Numbered from the stretch's first letter, positions 25,422 to 34,841 are shown. The stretch is 64,000 nt of DNA from Variovorax paradoxus (GCF_009755665.1 NZ_CP046622.1:4154001-4218000); one strand, 5' to 3'. Translations and numbers: made by a program. Notes: generated by a model not told the origin, from the sequence alone.

Positions 25422-25907
25422 ATGACGACCTCTTCTTCCCCTTCGCCTTCTTCTTCCCTTCTGGTCCGCCCCCCGGTGCCGGAAGACTACGCCGGCTGGA
25501 AGCCGCTATGGGACGGCTACAACGCCTTCTACGAGCGCGAGGGCCCCACTGCGCTGCCGGAAGAAATCACGCGGGTGACCTGGCAGCGATTCTTCGACGC
25601 CTACGAACCGGTGCATGCGCTGGTGGCCGAGCGCGACGGCCGCCTGGTAGGGCTGACGCACTACCTGTTTCACCGCAGCACCACGCGCATCGAGCCGAAC
25701 TGCTACCTGCAAGACCTGTTCACGCTGCCTTCGGAGCGCGGCCGCGGCGTGGGGCGCCAGCTGATCGAAGGCGTGTACGCGCACGTGAAGCGCGTGGGCG
25801 CGCACCGAGTGTATTGGCAGACGCACGTGACCAACACCGCGGGGCGCATGCTCTACGACAAGATGGCCTCGCACGACGGATTCATCGTGTACGGCACGCT
25901 CGTCTGA
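25422..25907 (+). CDS. GNAT-family N-acetyltransferase
   Basis: A 161-residue acetyltransferase. The acetyl-CoA pyrophosphate loop RGRGVGRQL is near residue 110 after the DLFTLP strand, and the C-terminus has the NTAGRMLYDKM segment. The N-terminus starts with a serine-rich stretch, so the true start could be slightly downstream. The substrate is unknown. It converges on a small exported-protein gene 11 bases away. Confidence 0.85.
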   Translation: MTTSSSPSPSSSLLVRPPVPEDYAGWKPLWDGYNAFYEREGPTALPEEITRVTWQRFFDAYEPVHALVAERDGRLVGLTHYLFHRSTTRIEPNCYLQDLFTLPSERGRGVGRQLIEGVYAHVKRVGAHRVYWQTHVTNTAGRMLYDKMASHDGFIVYGTLV

Positions 25908-25918
25908 TCGCCTGAAAC

Positions 25919-26263
25919 TCAGTACTTGATGGTGACGCCGGCTTTCACGCCGTTGTTGTTCTTGCCGTCGCTCAGCACGCCGCCCGTGAGCGACACATTG
26001 CCGCCCGTGCTCGCACCCAGCGAGTAGGTCGGCCGCGGCGTTGAGGTGTCGGTGCCTATGTAGGTGCCGCTGCCGTCGGGCCGCTCCACGCCAATGGTCG
26101 CGCCCTTGGTGTAGGCCGAGGTTTCGGTGGAATTGACGTTCGGCGCCAGGTAGATGGTGCCCTTGTCGTCGCTGTCGACCGGCACCCTCACGGGCTCCGC
26201 CGATGCGGTAACGGCCGCGCACCAGGCGGCCACGCTCACGCTTGCAAAGATCCATTTGCTCAT
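25919..26263 (-). CDS. Small exported hypothetical protein
   Basis: A 114-residue protein with a clear signal peptide (positive MSKW, hydrophobic core, cleavage near TASA|EPV at residue 22). The mature part is rich in threonine, serine and glycine, without cysteines, and ends in VTIKY, which looks like a short beta-strand protein. Function unknown. It is divergent from the large autotransporter gene (264-base gap), so a role at the cell surface is possible but unsupported. Confidence 0.7.
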   Translation of the reverse strand: MSKWIFASVSVAAWCAAVTASAEPVRVPVDSDDKGTIYLAPNVNSTETSAYTKGATIGVERPDGSGTYIGTDTSTPRPTYSLGASTGGNVSLTGGVLSDGKNNNGVKAGVTIKY

Positions 26264-26527
26264 CACCCGATCCTGGGGGCTCGGCGGCGCCGTGCCTGTA
26301 GGACGAGAGGCAGGCCTGCCCGCATCGGCAGGCGATTTGTCATGGTTCGCAGCGGCACGCGCGGGGGCGTTTGTCTCCCCGGGAAAGGGGCGCACCGCTC
26401 ATGTCCGGATGTGACGCAATTTCTACATTGGTTCCACGGCAAAGAACGCTTGCAGTCCGATCCGGGCGCCAGGCGATGCCTCCGTTGGCTGGTCAGCGGG
26501 GGGAACACGCCGCCAAAAGGTAGAGCC

Positions 26528-29500
26528 ATGAACAGAATTTTTCGAACCCTGTGGAATCCTTCGCTCGGCGCATGCGTAGCGGCACCCGAAGTCTCTCGCG
26601 GCCATGCCCGGCCAGGGTGCGGCGGCGGCAGTGTCGAAGAACGCAGCCGCGCAGGCCCGGTGGCCGACCTCCGCCTGCACGCCATCGCCCTGTCCGTGCT
26701 GCTTCTGGGCGCAGCCCTGGCCCTGCCCGCAGGCGCCGCCGGCGGCAGCGGCGGCCAGCCCGTGGGCGAGACCGCCCTGCACGCCGGCGACGGCGGCAGC
26801 GACGGCCAAGGCGGCACCGGCGGGGTCAACGACACGACGGTCAACGCCCATGGCGGCGACGGCGGCGCCTCCACCGAGAGCGGCCCCAGCGCCGGCAGCG
26901 CCGCCGACATCGGCAGCTTCGGCGGCGCCACCCCCGGCGCAGGCGGTGCGGCCGGTGCCGCCACCACCGAGGTCTCGCCCGGCGTGTGGCAGGGCGACGC
27001 GGGCGCCGCCGGGCAATCGCAGACCGGCGACATCGCCAGCGGCAACGGCTACGGCGGCGGGGGCGGCGGCGGCCAGATCGGCAATGCCATGGGCCCGGCC
27101 ACCACCGCGGCCGGCTTCTCCGCCACCGGCGGTGCGGGCGGCGCCGGCGGCAACGGCTACTGGGCCGCGGGCGGCGGCGGTGCGGGCGGCCATGGCGCCA
27201 CGCTGCTCGACCCCCTGGCCGATGTGACCGCCAGCGGCGTCTTCACCGGCGGCGCCGGCGGTGCGGGCGGCGATGCCTTCTCCCAGGCCGGCGGCGGCGG
27301 CAGCGGCGGCAGCGGGCTGTGGCTGCGCAGCGCCACCCCGGGGCTCACATTGACCCACGACGGCACCTCGGCGGGCGGCGCCGGCGGCGCGGGCGGATCC
27401 GAATCGCTGCCGGCGCGCAGCAACGCCTCGGGCGGCGGCGGCGGCGCCGGCGGGGCCGGCCTCACGCTCGCGGGCAGCGCGGCAGTGACAGTGGTCAACA
27501 CCGGCCAGCTCCTGGGCGGCGCCGGGGGCGCGGGCGGTGCCGGCGGCGGCGGGGGTGGGCGGCACCGGCACGCCGGGCAACGGCGGCGACGGCGGGGCCG
27601 GGCTGGCCTCGGTCGGCGCAGGGGGTGCAATCGTGATCAACAGCGGCACCATCGCCGGCGGGGCGGGGGTGCCGGTGGAGCCAGCAGCAACGGCGGGGCC
27701 GCAGGTCTTCCGGGGGCCGGCGGCGCCGGGGTGAGGGGCGCCGACCTGGACCTGCAGAACAGCGGCACCCTGGCCGGCGGGCTGGGCGGCGACGGGCTCA
27801 CACGCGCGCCGGCGGTGGCCTTCACCGGCGGCAGCAGCAACCGCCTGGTGCTGAACGCGGGCGGCACGCTGCTGGGCGCGGTGGCGATCGACAGCGGCGC
27901 GAGCGCGCGCATCGTGGCCGGCGCGGACGGGCTGGACCTGGGCAATGCGCTGCTGCTGGGCGGCACGGGCACGATCGACAGCAACGGCCACGGGCTGGGC
28001 TGGTCGGGCCCGGTCTCGGGCGCGGGCGAGCTGGTGAAGGTGGGCGCGGGCACATTGACCCTGAGCGGGGCGAACACGTACACGGGCGCCACCCGGGTGG
28101 CGGCGGGCAGCCTGCGCGCGGGGGCGGCGGGCAGCTTCAGCAGCGCGAGCGCGTTCACGGTGGACGCGGGGGCGGTGCTGGACCTGGCGGGGCACAGCCA
28201 GACCATTGCGGGCATGGCCAGCGCGGGCACGGTGTCGCTGCTGAGCGGCTCGCCGGGGGCGACGCTGACGGTGCAGGGGCCCTGGGTGGGCAACGGCGGC
28301 ACGCTGCGCCTGGGTACGGCGCTGGGGGGCAGCGGCAGCCTGAGCGACCGGCTGATTTTGAGCGGCTGCACGGCGATTGCCAGCGGCACGACGAACATCC
28401 AGGTGACGAACCTGGGCGGGCTGGGAGCGCTGACGGTGGGCAGCGGCATCGAGGTGGTGACGGCGATGAACGGGGCCACGACGACGGCGCAGACCACGCG
28501 CGATGCGTTCCGCCTGGCCGGCGGGCATGTGGATGCGGGGGCCTACGAGTACCGGCTGCATGCGGGCGATGCCTCGGGGGCGGGGGAGAATTGGTATTTG
28601 CGGTCCGGCATCATCATTGCGCCGCCACCGCCTCCCCCTCCTCCTCCACCGCCTCCTGGTCCTCCGGCACCTCCTGCGCCTCCGGCACCAGCGCCCGCGC
28701 CAGCACCGGACGACGGCGACCCGCTGAGCGGTGACGGCGGCTCTCCCAACGCGCCCGCAACCATCACCGTGCCCATCTACCGCGCCGAAGTGCCGCTGTA
28801 CGCCGCGCTGCCCGAGCAGTTCCGCCAGTCCAACTTGGCCATGGTGGGCAACCTCCACCAGCGCGTGGGTGACGAGAACGCGGGCGGGGCCGGCATCGAC
28901 GCGCCCAACCAGGGCTTCCGCCAAGGCTGGGCCCGCATCATCAGCATGGACCGCACCACCAGCCAGGGCGGCACCGTCAGCCCCGCCAGCGAAGGGCGCC
29001 TCACGGGCTTCCAGGCCGGCAACGACCTGTGGGCCGATCCGAACTGGCGCGTCGGCATCTACGTCGGCCAGCTCGAGGGCGACGTGCGCGTGAGCGGCTT
29101 TGCACGCGGCGTGCAGGGCTACGCGGCCGGCTCCAACGACCTGCGCAGCCAATACCTGGGCGCCTACGCCACCTGGAAGAACGACGGAGGCCTGTACGTT
29201 GACGGCGTGCTGCAGGCCGGCCGCCACCGCTACACCACGGCAACGGACCTGGGCGCCTCCGGCTCGGGCAAGGGCCGCAGCTTTCTCGCTTCCATCGAGG
29301 TGGGCCAGGCCTTCCGCATTTCGCCGGAGTGGATCGTCGAGCCGCAGCTGCAGCTGGTGCACCAGCGCGTGAGCCTGGACGACACCGGCATCGTCGGCGC
29401 CGTGGTGCAGCAGGACAGCCACAGCGGCTGGCTGGTGCGCGCGGGCGTGCGCATCAAGGGCGAGCTGACCACCGCCGCCGGGCCGCTGCAACCGTATGCG

Positions 29501-29743
29501 CGGCTCAACCTTTACCGCAGCAGCAGCGGCACGGACGTGACCCGCTTCACAGGGCCCGCGGGCTACACCGACATTGCCACCCGCACCGGCGGCACGAGCA
29601 CCGAACTGGCGGCCGGCGCCACGCTGCGGCTGACGCAGAACATGAGCCTGTACGGAGAGCTGGGCAAGTACTGGGCGTCGGGCGGCGGGGCGCGCACGAA
29701 GAGTGGCCTGAACGGCAGCGTGGGCGTGAAGATCCGCTGGTAG
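26528..29743 (+). CDS. Glycine-rich autotransporter with C-terminal beta-barrel
   Basis: A 1071-residue type Va autotransporter. It begins with an extended signal peptide region (MNRIFRTLWN..., 1-25) and a hydrophobic core at about 51-66. The passenger (about 75-690) is extremely glycine- and alanine-rich with recurring NSGTL/IAGG motifs and one autotransporter-associated repeat near 505-531 (GTLTLSGANTYTGATRV). A proline-rich linker (about 698-720) leads to the barrel (about 796-1071), which ends in the aromatic residue W. The start at 26528 follows AAAGGTAG. Residues about 343-380 are out of frame relative to the neighbouring repeats (arginine-rich), indicating two compensating indels; see findings. 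Likely an adhesin or surface protein. Confidence 0.88.
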   Translation: MNRIFRTLWNPSLGACVAAPEVSRGHARPGCGGGSVEERSRAGPVADLRLHAIALSVLLLGAALALPAGAAGGSGGQPVGETALHAGDGGSDGQGGTGGVNDTTVNAHGGDGGASTESGPSAGSAADIGSFGGATPGAGGAAGAATTEVSPGVWQGDAGAAGQSQTGDIASGNGYGGGGGGGQIGNAMGPATTAAGFSATGGAGGAGGNGYWAAGGGGAGGHGATLLDPLADVTASGVFTGGAGGAGGDAFSQAGGGGSGGSGLWLRSATPGLTLTHDGTSAGGAGGAGGSESLPARSNASGGGGGAGGAGLTLAGSAAVTVVNTGQLLGGAGGAGGAGGGGGGRHRHAGQRRRRRGRAGLGRRRGCNRDQQRHHRRRGGGAGGASSNGGAAGLPGAGGAGVRGADLDLQNSGTLAGGLGGDGLTRAPAVAFTGGSSNRLVLNAGGTLLGAVAIDSGASARIVAGADGLDLGNALLLGGTGTIDSNGHGLGWSGPVSGAGELVKVGAGTLTLSGANTYTGATRVAAGSLRAGAAGSFSSASAFTVDAGAVLDLAGHSQTIAGMASAGTVSLLSGSPGATLTVQGPWVGNGGTLRLGTALGGSGSLSDRLILSGCTAIASGTTNIQVTNLGGLGALTVGSGIEVVTAMNGATTTAQTTRDAFRLAGGHVDAGAYEYRLHAGDASGAGENWYLRSGIIIAPPPPPPPPPPPPGPPAPPAPPAPAPAPAPDDGDPLSGDGGSPNAPATITVPIYRAEVPLYAALPEQFRQSNLAMVGNLHQRVGDENAGGAGIDAPNQGFRQGWARIISMDRTTSQGGTVSPASEGRLTGFQAGNDLWADPNWRVGIYVGQLEGDVRVSGFARGVQGYAAGSNDLRSQYLGAYATWKNDGGLYVDGVLQAGRHRYTTATDLGASGSGKGRSFLASIEVGQAFRISPEWIVEPQLQLVHQRVSLDDTGIVGAVVQQDSHSGWLVRAGVRIKGELTTAAGPLQPYARLNLYRSSSGTDVTRFTGPAGYTDIATRTGGTSTELAAGATLRLTQNMSLYGELGKYWASGGGARTKSGLNGSVGVKIRW

Positions 29744-29755
29744 TGCTTGCCGACG

Positions 29756-30409
29756 CTATCTTGGCGAGACCACCACCGCAGCAGGCGCGTCGGGCATGGC
29801 CAGCGGGTTGAGCCCCGGCTCCGCAACCCGCGTGAGCGTGTTGCGGTCGGTGTGATGGAAAGGCTCGGCCCGCCCCTGGATCTGCATCACCGTGTCCTGA
29901 TCGTAGGACCATGTGCCGTCGGCATTGATAGTGACCGTGATGTTCCACGCCAGCGTGGTGAAGGCCTCTTCGATGAACGGGTTGGACACGATGCCGTTCA
30001 CCAGGCTGCCGCGCTCGGCGCTGAGCGTGAAGCGCGTGTCGCCGGCCTTGGCATGGCCGCTTGCCATGGCCACCTGGCCGCGCGGAATGGCCAGCGTGTG
30101 CATCACCGTGCCGGTGGCCGGTTCCCAGAGCCAGTAGCCCACCTGGTCGTGGTACATCTTGGTGAGGCCGGGCTTGTGGATGTAGGTGTGATAGCGCAGG
30201 CCGTACAGCAGTTGCGGGCCGTTGGTCTGCGGATCGATGGGCTGCAGCTCGTAGCGCTCGACGTAGATCTGCGTCTTGGGGCCTTCGCGCTTGGGCTTCA
30301 CGTCCACGCCGCGGCTGCCCTCCCAGATGCCGGCCATGGCGCGCAGCGGCCCCAGGTTGGCAAGGGTGTCGGGGTCGGCATTCGGCTCGGTGTAGATGTC
30401 TTCGGTCAT
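29756..30409 (-). CDS. Nitrobindin-like heme-binding beta-barrel protein
   Basis: A 217-residue protein of the FABP-like/nitrobindin (THAP4 C-terminal, DUF1794-like) family, ten-stranded barrels that bind heme b on a histidine and scavenge nitric oxide or peroxynitrite. The N-terminal GIWEGSRG segment is the family GxWxGxG motif, and PATGTVMHTLAIPRG fits the family centre. No signal peptide. It converges on the autotransporter gene with 12 bases between. The axial histidine cannot be assigned with certainty. Confidence 0.75.
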   Translation of the reverse strand: MTEDIYTEPNADPDTLANLGPLRAMAGIWEGSRGVDVKPKREGPKTQIYVERYELQPIDPQTNGPQLLYGLRYHTYIHKPGLTKMYHDQVGYWLWEPATGTVMHTLAIPRGQVAMASGHAKAGDTRFTLSAERGSLVNGIVSNPFIEEAFTTLAWNITVTINADGTWSYDQDTVMQIQGRAEPFHHTDRNTLTRVAEPGLNPLAMPDAPAAVVVSPR

Positions 30410-30475
30410 GGTGGGGCTGCGATCATGCGATCGCTCGGTGGGGTCTTCTTGAAATTCTGATGAAGCGGGCAGGCG

Positions 30476-31786
30476 CTAGTCGCCGTGCGCGGCAGACTTG
30501 TCGGGCGCGGCCAGCACGCGGTCGATGCGGCGGCCCTCGAGCGCGGCGATTTCGAAATGCCAGCCCGCGCATTCGATCACCTCGCCCGCCTTGGGCAGAT
30601 GGCCCGAAACGGCCATCAGCAAACCTGCGACGGTGTTGTAGCGCCCGCGCTCTTCGTCGGGCAGTTCGCGAATGCCGAGCCGCGCGCGCAGTTCCGAAAC
30701 GGGCATCAGCCCGTCGAGCTCCCACACGCCGTCGGGCCGCTCGCGCGCCCAGGCGTCGGTCAGGGTGCCGGGCTGCAGCTCGCCGGTAATGGCTTCGAGC
30801 ATGTCGCGCGGCGTCATGAGACCCTGCACCACGCCGTATTCGTCGACCACGAACACCAGGCGCCCGCCGCGTTCGCGGAACTGCTCGAGCAGTTCCATGC
30901 CGGTGAGGGTTTCGGGCACGAACACCGCCGGAGCGGCCTCTTGCCCGAGCACGCCCGCGTGCTCAGTGCCCAGCCGCAGCAGATGCGCCACGCTGATCAC
31001 GCCGACCACGTCGTCGAGCGAATTGCGGCACACCGGGTACCACGAATGCACGATGTTGAGCGCCCCCGCGTCGGCCACCTTCTTCAGCGCCTGCGCCACG
31101 GTGTCCGACGCGTCGAGCCATTCGATGTCGGCGCGCGGGATCATCAGCGACGACAGCCGCCGGTCGTCCAGGTGGAACACGTTGCGCACCATCTGGTGCT
31201 CGTGCTGCTCGATCACGCCGGCGTCCACACCCTCTTCCAGGCTGGCCGAAATTTCTTCCTCGGTCATGGAGCGGGCGGCGTTGGCGTCGATGCGCAGCAG
31301 CTTCAGCACGGTGGCCGTGGCGCCCGCCAGCAGCCACACGAAGGGCTTGGCGCCCTTCGCCAGCCCGCGCATGGGGCGCGACACCCAGCGCGCCACGGGC
31401 TCGGGGTAGAGCTGGCCGATGCGCTTGGGCACCAGCTCGCCGAAGATGATGGTGAAGAAAGTGATGCCGGTCACCACCACCGCGGTGGAAACCACACTGG
31501 CCGTGCCGCGGCCCATGCCGAGGCTTTCCATCCAGACTGCGAGCGGCGCGGCAAAGGCGGCCTCGCCCACGATACCGCTGAGCATGCCGATCGATGTGAT
31601 GCCGATCTGCACGGTCGAGAGGAAGTGGGTGGGTTCCTCCATCAGCCGGAGCGCGGCTTCCGCGCCGGTATCTCCCGTCTCGGCCAGCGCGGCAAGGCGC
31701 GCGCGCCGGCTGGTTGAAAGGGCCATTTCGGACATTGCGAACAACGCATTCAGCGAAGTCAGCAAGGCCAGCAGGAGAACATCCAT
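30476..31786 (-). CDS. Hemolysin-C/CorC-like CNNM-CBS membrane protein
   Basis: A 436-residue inner-membrane protein of the CNNM/DUF21 family: a transmembrane domain with about four helices (residues 1-185), a pair of CBS domains (about 200-320) and the C-terminal CorC/HlyC domain (about 335-425). Family members are tied to magnesium or other cation export. Possible starts are 31786, 31792 and 31816; 31786 is used because MDVLLLALLTSLNALFAMSE matches the usual N-terminus and the farthest one would run into apaH. Divergent from apaH. Confidence 0.85.
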   Translation of the reverse strand: MDVLLLALLTSLNALFAMSEMALSTSRRARLAALAETGDTGAEAALRLMEEPTHFLSTVQIGITSIGMLSGIVGEAAFAAPLAVWMESLGMGRGTASVVSTAVVVTGITFFTIIFGELVPKRIGQLYPEPVARWVSRPMRGLAKGAKPFVWLLAGATATVLKLLRIDANAARSMTEEEISASLEEGVDAGVIEQHEHQMVRNVFHLDDRRLSSLMIPRADIEWLDASDTVAQALKKVADAGALNIVHSWYPVCRNSLDDVVGVISVAHLLRLGTEHAGVLGQEAAPAVFVPETLTGMELLEQFRERGGRLVFVVDEYGVVQGLMTPRDMLEAITGELQPGTLTDAWARERPDGVWELDGLMPVSELRARLGIRELPDEERGRYNTVAGLLMAVSGHLPKAGEVIECAGWHFEIAALEGRRIDRVLAAPDKSAAHGD

Positions 31787-31809
31787 GAACATGGGGTGAA
31801 AATAAGGAA

Positions 31810-32652
31810 ATGGCACTTTACTTGATCGGCGACATCCAGGGATGCGACGCGGCCCTCCAGAAACTGCTCGACAAGATCGGTTTTTCTCCCAGCCGCGACA
31901 CCGTTGTGCTGCTCGGCGACCTGGTCAACCGCGGCCCCGATTCAGCCGCGGTACTGCGCCGCGTGCAGGGCTACGGCGCCTCGGCGCTGAGCCTGCTCGG
32001 CAACCACGACCTGCACTTGCTGGGCGTGGCGCACGGCGCACGCAAGCCCAGCCGCAAGGACACGCTGGCCGGCCTGCTCGAAGCGCCCGACAGCGAAGCC
32101 ATGCTCGAATGGGTGCGCCAGCAGCACATGGCGCTGCACATGCAAATCGACGGCGGCGACCTGCTCATGGTGCATGCGGGCGTGTTGCCGCAATGGACGG
32201 TGGGCGACACGCTGGTGCTGGCGGCCGAGGTCGAATCGGTGCTGCGCGGCCCGGCGCTGGGCGAGTTCCTGCTCACCATGTACGGCAACGAGGCGGCGCA
32301 GTGGAACGACAAGCTCAGCGGCAGCGCGCGGCTGCGCGCCATCGTGAACGCACTCACGCGCATGCGCTTCTGCTCGGCCGAAGGCGTGATGGAGTTCGAG
32401 AGCAAGGACGGCGCCGCCACCGCGCCCGAAGGCTTCATGCCCTGGTTCGACGTGCCCGGCCGCAAGACCGCCAATGCCACGGTCGCGTTCGGCCACTGGT
32501 CCACGCTGGGCTGGCTTTCGCGGCCCGACCTGCTTTCGACCGACACGGGCTGCGTCTGGGGCGGCTGCCTGAGCGCCGTGCGCATCGGCACTACGCTGGA
32601 CGAGCGCGAGCTGATCCAGGTGACGTGCGAGCAGGCGCAGAAGCCGGGCTGA
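31810..32652 (+). CDS. apaH: Symmetrical bis(5'-nucleosyl)-tetraphosphatase
   Basis: A 280-residue ApaH that splits Ap4A into two ADP. The metallophosphatase motifs are visible in order: GDIQGC (about 7-12), GDLVNRGPDS (about 37-46), GNHDLH (about 64-69) and the later MVHAG and GHWS segments. Length matches the family. In many bacteria apaH clusters with ksgA; here it stands alone, divergent from the CNNM protein. The GG of its likely ribosome-binding sequence is only two bases from the ATG, unusually close, but the start is fixed by conservation. Confidence 0.95.
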   Translation: MALYLIGDIQGCDAALQKLLDKIGFSPSRDTVVLLGDLVNRGPDSAAVLRRVQGYGASALSLLGNHDLHLLGVAHGARKPSRKDTLAGLLEAPDSEAMLEWVRQQHMALHMQIDGGDLLMVHAGVLPQWTVGDTLVLAAEVESVLRGPALGEFLLTMYGNEAAQWNDKLSGSARLRAIVNALTRMRFCSAEGVMEFESKDGAATAPEGFMPWFDVPGRKTANATVAFGHWSTLGWLSRPDLLSTDTGCVWGGCLSAVRIGTTLDERELIQVTCEQAQKPG

Positions 32653-32664
32653 CCGGCCGCGCGG

Positions 32665-33645
32665 CTAGGCGCCCGCGGCCACGCCAAAGCCGGCGTCGAA
32701 GGTGCCCTTCACATCGAGCGGCTGCTTGATGAGCCCCACCTGCCGGTAGAAATCCGCGGTGCCTTGCTGGTCGGCAATCACCTGCGCATCGATCGGTATC
32801 CACTTCTGCCGGCGGCGTTCGAACTGCAGCTTGGCCGCCTCGGGCGGAATACCGATGATGCGGGCCAGCGCAGCCGAGTAGGCATCGACATTGCGGTACG
32901 ACCAGAGCTGCGCTTTCACCACGCGCTGTAAGAAGTCTTGCAGCACAGGCCGCTTGGCGGCAATGGCCGCATCGGTGGCCGCCAGGTAGCTGAGCCCCGG
33001 CAGCAGCCCGCGCCCGCTGACGAGCACGCGCGCATGCTGGCTGACCTCTGCCATCGCGGTGTAGGGCTCCCAGGTGGCCCATGCATCGACCGAGCCTTGC
33101 GTGAGCGCGAGCTTGGCATCGGCGGGCGCAAGAAAACGGATGCTCACCTCCTCCGGCTTGAGGCCGGCCGCGGTGATGGCCTTCAGCGTGACGTAGTGGC
33201 CGATGGACCCGCGATTGGTCGCAATGCTCTTGCCCTTGAGATCGGCCGCGGTCTTGAGCGCCGAATCGGGCCGCACCAGCACTGCGGTGCCATACGAATC
33301 GGAGCGATTCGCGCCAATGGCCTTGACGCGCGTGCCCGCGGCCAGCGCGAAGATGAGCGGCGCATCGCCGATGGGGCCGGAATCGACTGCGGCAGCGTTG
33401 AGCGCCTCGGCCAGCGGCGCGGCGGCGGGAAATTCGGACCACTGGATGTCGTAGCCGAGGCCTTCGAGGCCGTTGGCCGCTTCGAGCAGTGCACGCAGGC
33501 CGCCCTTCTGGTCGCCTGCCTTGAGCACCTGGCGGCTTTGTGCATTGGCCTGGAACGAGACGGCGGGCAAGCTGATGGTGGCGGCCGCAGCGAGGCTGCG
33601 CGTAAGCAGCCGCCGGCGTGATCTGTCGGGCTGGGATGTGTTCAT
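32665..33645 (-). CDS. ABC substrate-binding protein, SsuA-like (first of four)
   Basis: A 326-residue periplasmic binding protein of the sulfonate/nitrate/taurine (NMT1/SsuA) type. The signal peptide carries RSRRRLLTRS, a twin-arginine-like motif, and ends near QANA|QS. DADLKGKSIATNRGS-like and QGSVDAWATWEPYT segments are typical of SsuA relatives. It is the last gene of the eight-gene leftward operon, after the cytochrome c gene (34-base gap). It converges on apaH. Most likely it supplies organosulfonates or a related sulfur ester to the ATPase/permease pair in the same operon. Confidence 0.88.
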   Translation of the reverse strand: MNTSQPDRSRRRLLTRSLAAAATISLPAVSFQANAQSRQVLKAGDQKGGLRALLEAANGLEGLGYDIQWSEFPAAAPLAEALNAAAVDSGPIGDAPLIFALAAGTRVKAIGANRSDSYGTAVLVRPDSALKTAADLKGKSIATNRGSIGHYVTLKAITAAGLKPEEVSIRFLAPADAKLALTQGSVDAWATWEPYTAMAEVSQHARVLVSGRGLLPGLSYLAATDAAIAAKRPVLQDFLQRVVKAQLWSYRNVDAYSAALARIIGIPPEAAKLQFERRRQKWIPIDAQVIADQQGTADFYRQVGLIKQPLDVKGTFDAGFGVAAGA

Positions 33646-33679
33646 GGGTTCTCCGTGTTCGTTGCAGATAAAAAATCGG

Positions 33680-34840
33680 TCAGTGAATGAAGCCGCCTTT
33701 GACGAAGCGCACCGGCTCCGCGTCCATGCGGGCGATCAGCGCGCCCAATCCATCGGCGGGCAAGGCGGCGCCCTGCCCTGCCGCCGTGGTGCGTTCGCTG
33801 CGGCAGACCAGGTCGTCGTCGGACCAGCCCGTGTTGCCGGGCTCGCCGCGCACGCGCAGCCAACCGTCGCGGTCGGCGATGAGCTGCGTGCCGGCGAGGC
33901 GGTCGGTTCCGGCTATCAAGGCCAACGCCTCCCATGCGGCAGCGGACTGCGCCACGCAATCGGCAGCGGCGCTAGATGCCGTTGGCGACGGCGGCACGAG
34001 CAGCACCGTCACGAGCCGCGGATCTTCGGCCGGCGCTGCGTTGCCGGCGACGATGCGCACGCGCTGCCCACGCCAGCTTGCGAGCGTGCGCGGCGGCTGC
34101 GAGCCACAACGCACCGCCATGTCGGGCAGGCCGATGGGCTGCGGCCAGCTGCCGAGCGCGCGCAGGCTCTGGCCCGCGCCAAGCGCCTTCATGTAGTCGA
34201 TCAACGCCCAGGCATCGGGCTCGTCGATCTTTCCGCCGAAGCCCGGCATCGTGGCCCGGCCATGCTGCGCATCGCGCGTGCCGTGAAGAATGCGCCAGAG
34301 CAGATCGCCGTCAGCGCGCCGCCACAGCAAGGGGCCGCTCAGATTCGGCGGCCACACAGCCAGAGAGGCCGCAAGCGGTCCTTCGCCCCTGCCGTCCACT
34401 CCATGGCACGCAACGCAGTTCTGTTCGTAGAGCACGCGTCCCTTTGCGATGGAAGCAGCCGTGAAGCCGGTCGGCGATGCCTGGAAACTCGTGGGCGTTG
34501 CCGGCACCAGCACCACATGCGCCTCTGGCCATGGCGCTGCAATCAGCAGCATCGGCACCATTGCCAGAAAGTAGAAGCGCGGGCGCCGCCACAGCAGCGC
34601 GAGCAGCAGTGCAAGCAGCGCTACGGCAACAAAGACCAGCGTCCACGCAAGGCTGCGCGCCTGGCCCAGGTCGATCAGCAGGTTCTCGCCAGAGAGGCGC
34701 TGCGACCACGGCCAGGCCGGCTGGCCGTGCACCTGCCCTGCGAGCCCGAGCGCATCGAGCACGCGCAGCAGCTGCAGTTGCGCACCTTGCAGCAGGCCGA
34801 TCAGCAGGTTGAGCCAATCGGCCTCCGGCGTGCTGTTCAT
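33680..34840 (-). CDS. Membrane-anchored cytochrome c
   Basis: A 386-residue protein with two transmembrane helices (about 64-83 and 88-102) followed by a c-type heme domain with C142-V-A-C145-H146 and a likely axial methionine near TMPGFGGK. The final 150 residues have no recognised domain. The stop lies 34 bases before the next binding protein and the start is one base after the ABC ATPase stop, so it is transcribed inside the sulfur-transport operon. A cytochrome c is not part of ordinary sulfonate ABC operons; it could accept electrons from an oxidative step in the periplasm or be a cofactor of an unseen dehydrogenase. Role uncertain. Confidence 0.82.
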   Translation of the reverse strand: MNSTPEADWLNLLIGLLQGAQLQLLRVLDALGLAGQVHGQPAWPWSQRLSGENLLIDLGQARSLAWTLVFVAVALLALLLALLWRRPRFYFLAMVPMLLIAAPWPEAHVVLVPATPTSFQASPTGFTAASIAKGRVLYEQNCVACHGVDGRGEGPLAASLAVWPPNLSGPLLWRRADGDLLWRILHGTRDAQHGRATMPGFGGKIDEPDAWALIDYMKALGAGQSLRALGSWPQPIGLPDMAVRCGSQPPRTLASWRGQRVRIVAGNAAPAEDPRLVTVLLVPPSPTASSAAADCVAQSAAAWEALALIAGTDRLAGTQLIADRDGWLRVRGEPGNTGWSDDDLVCRSERTTAAGQGAALPADGLGALIARMDAEPVRFVKGGFIH

Positions 34841-34841
34841 C

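Noticed and set aside
26423..29491. Very long minus-strand frame (1022 codons) opposite the autotransporter
   Set aside because: It is a complementary shadow of the glycine-rich passenger; no domain or start signal is visible and the plus-strand barrel is convincing.
32655..32680. Hairpin GGCCGCG/CGCGGCC between apaH and a binding-protein gene
   Set aside because: Stem of seven G/C pairs but no T tract on either side and it overlaps the end of the opposing coding region, so it is not called a terminator.
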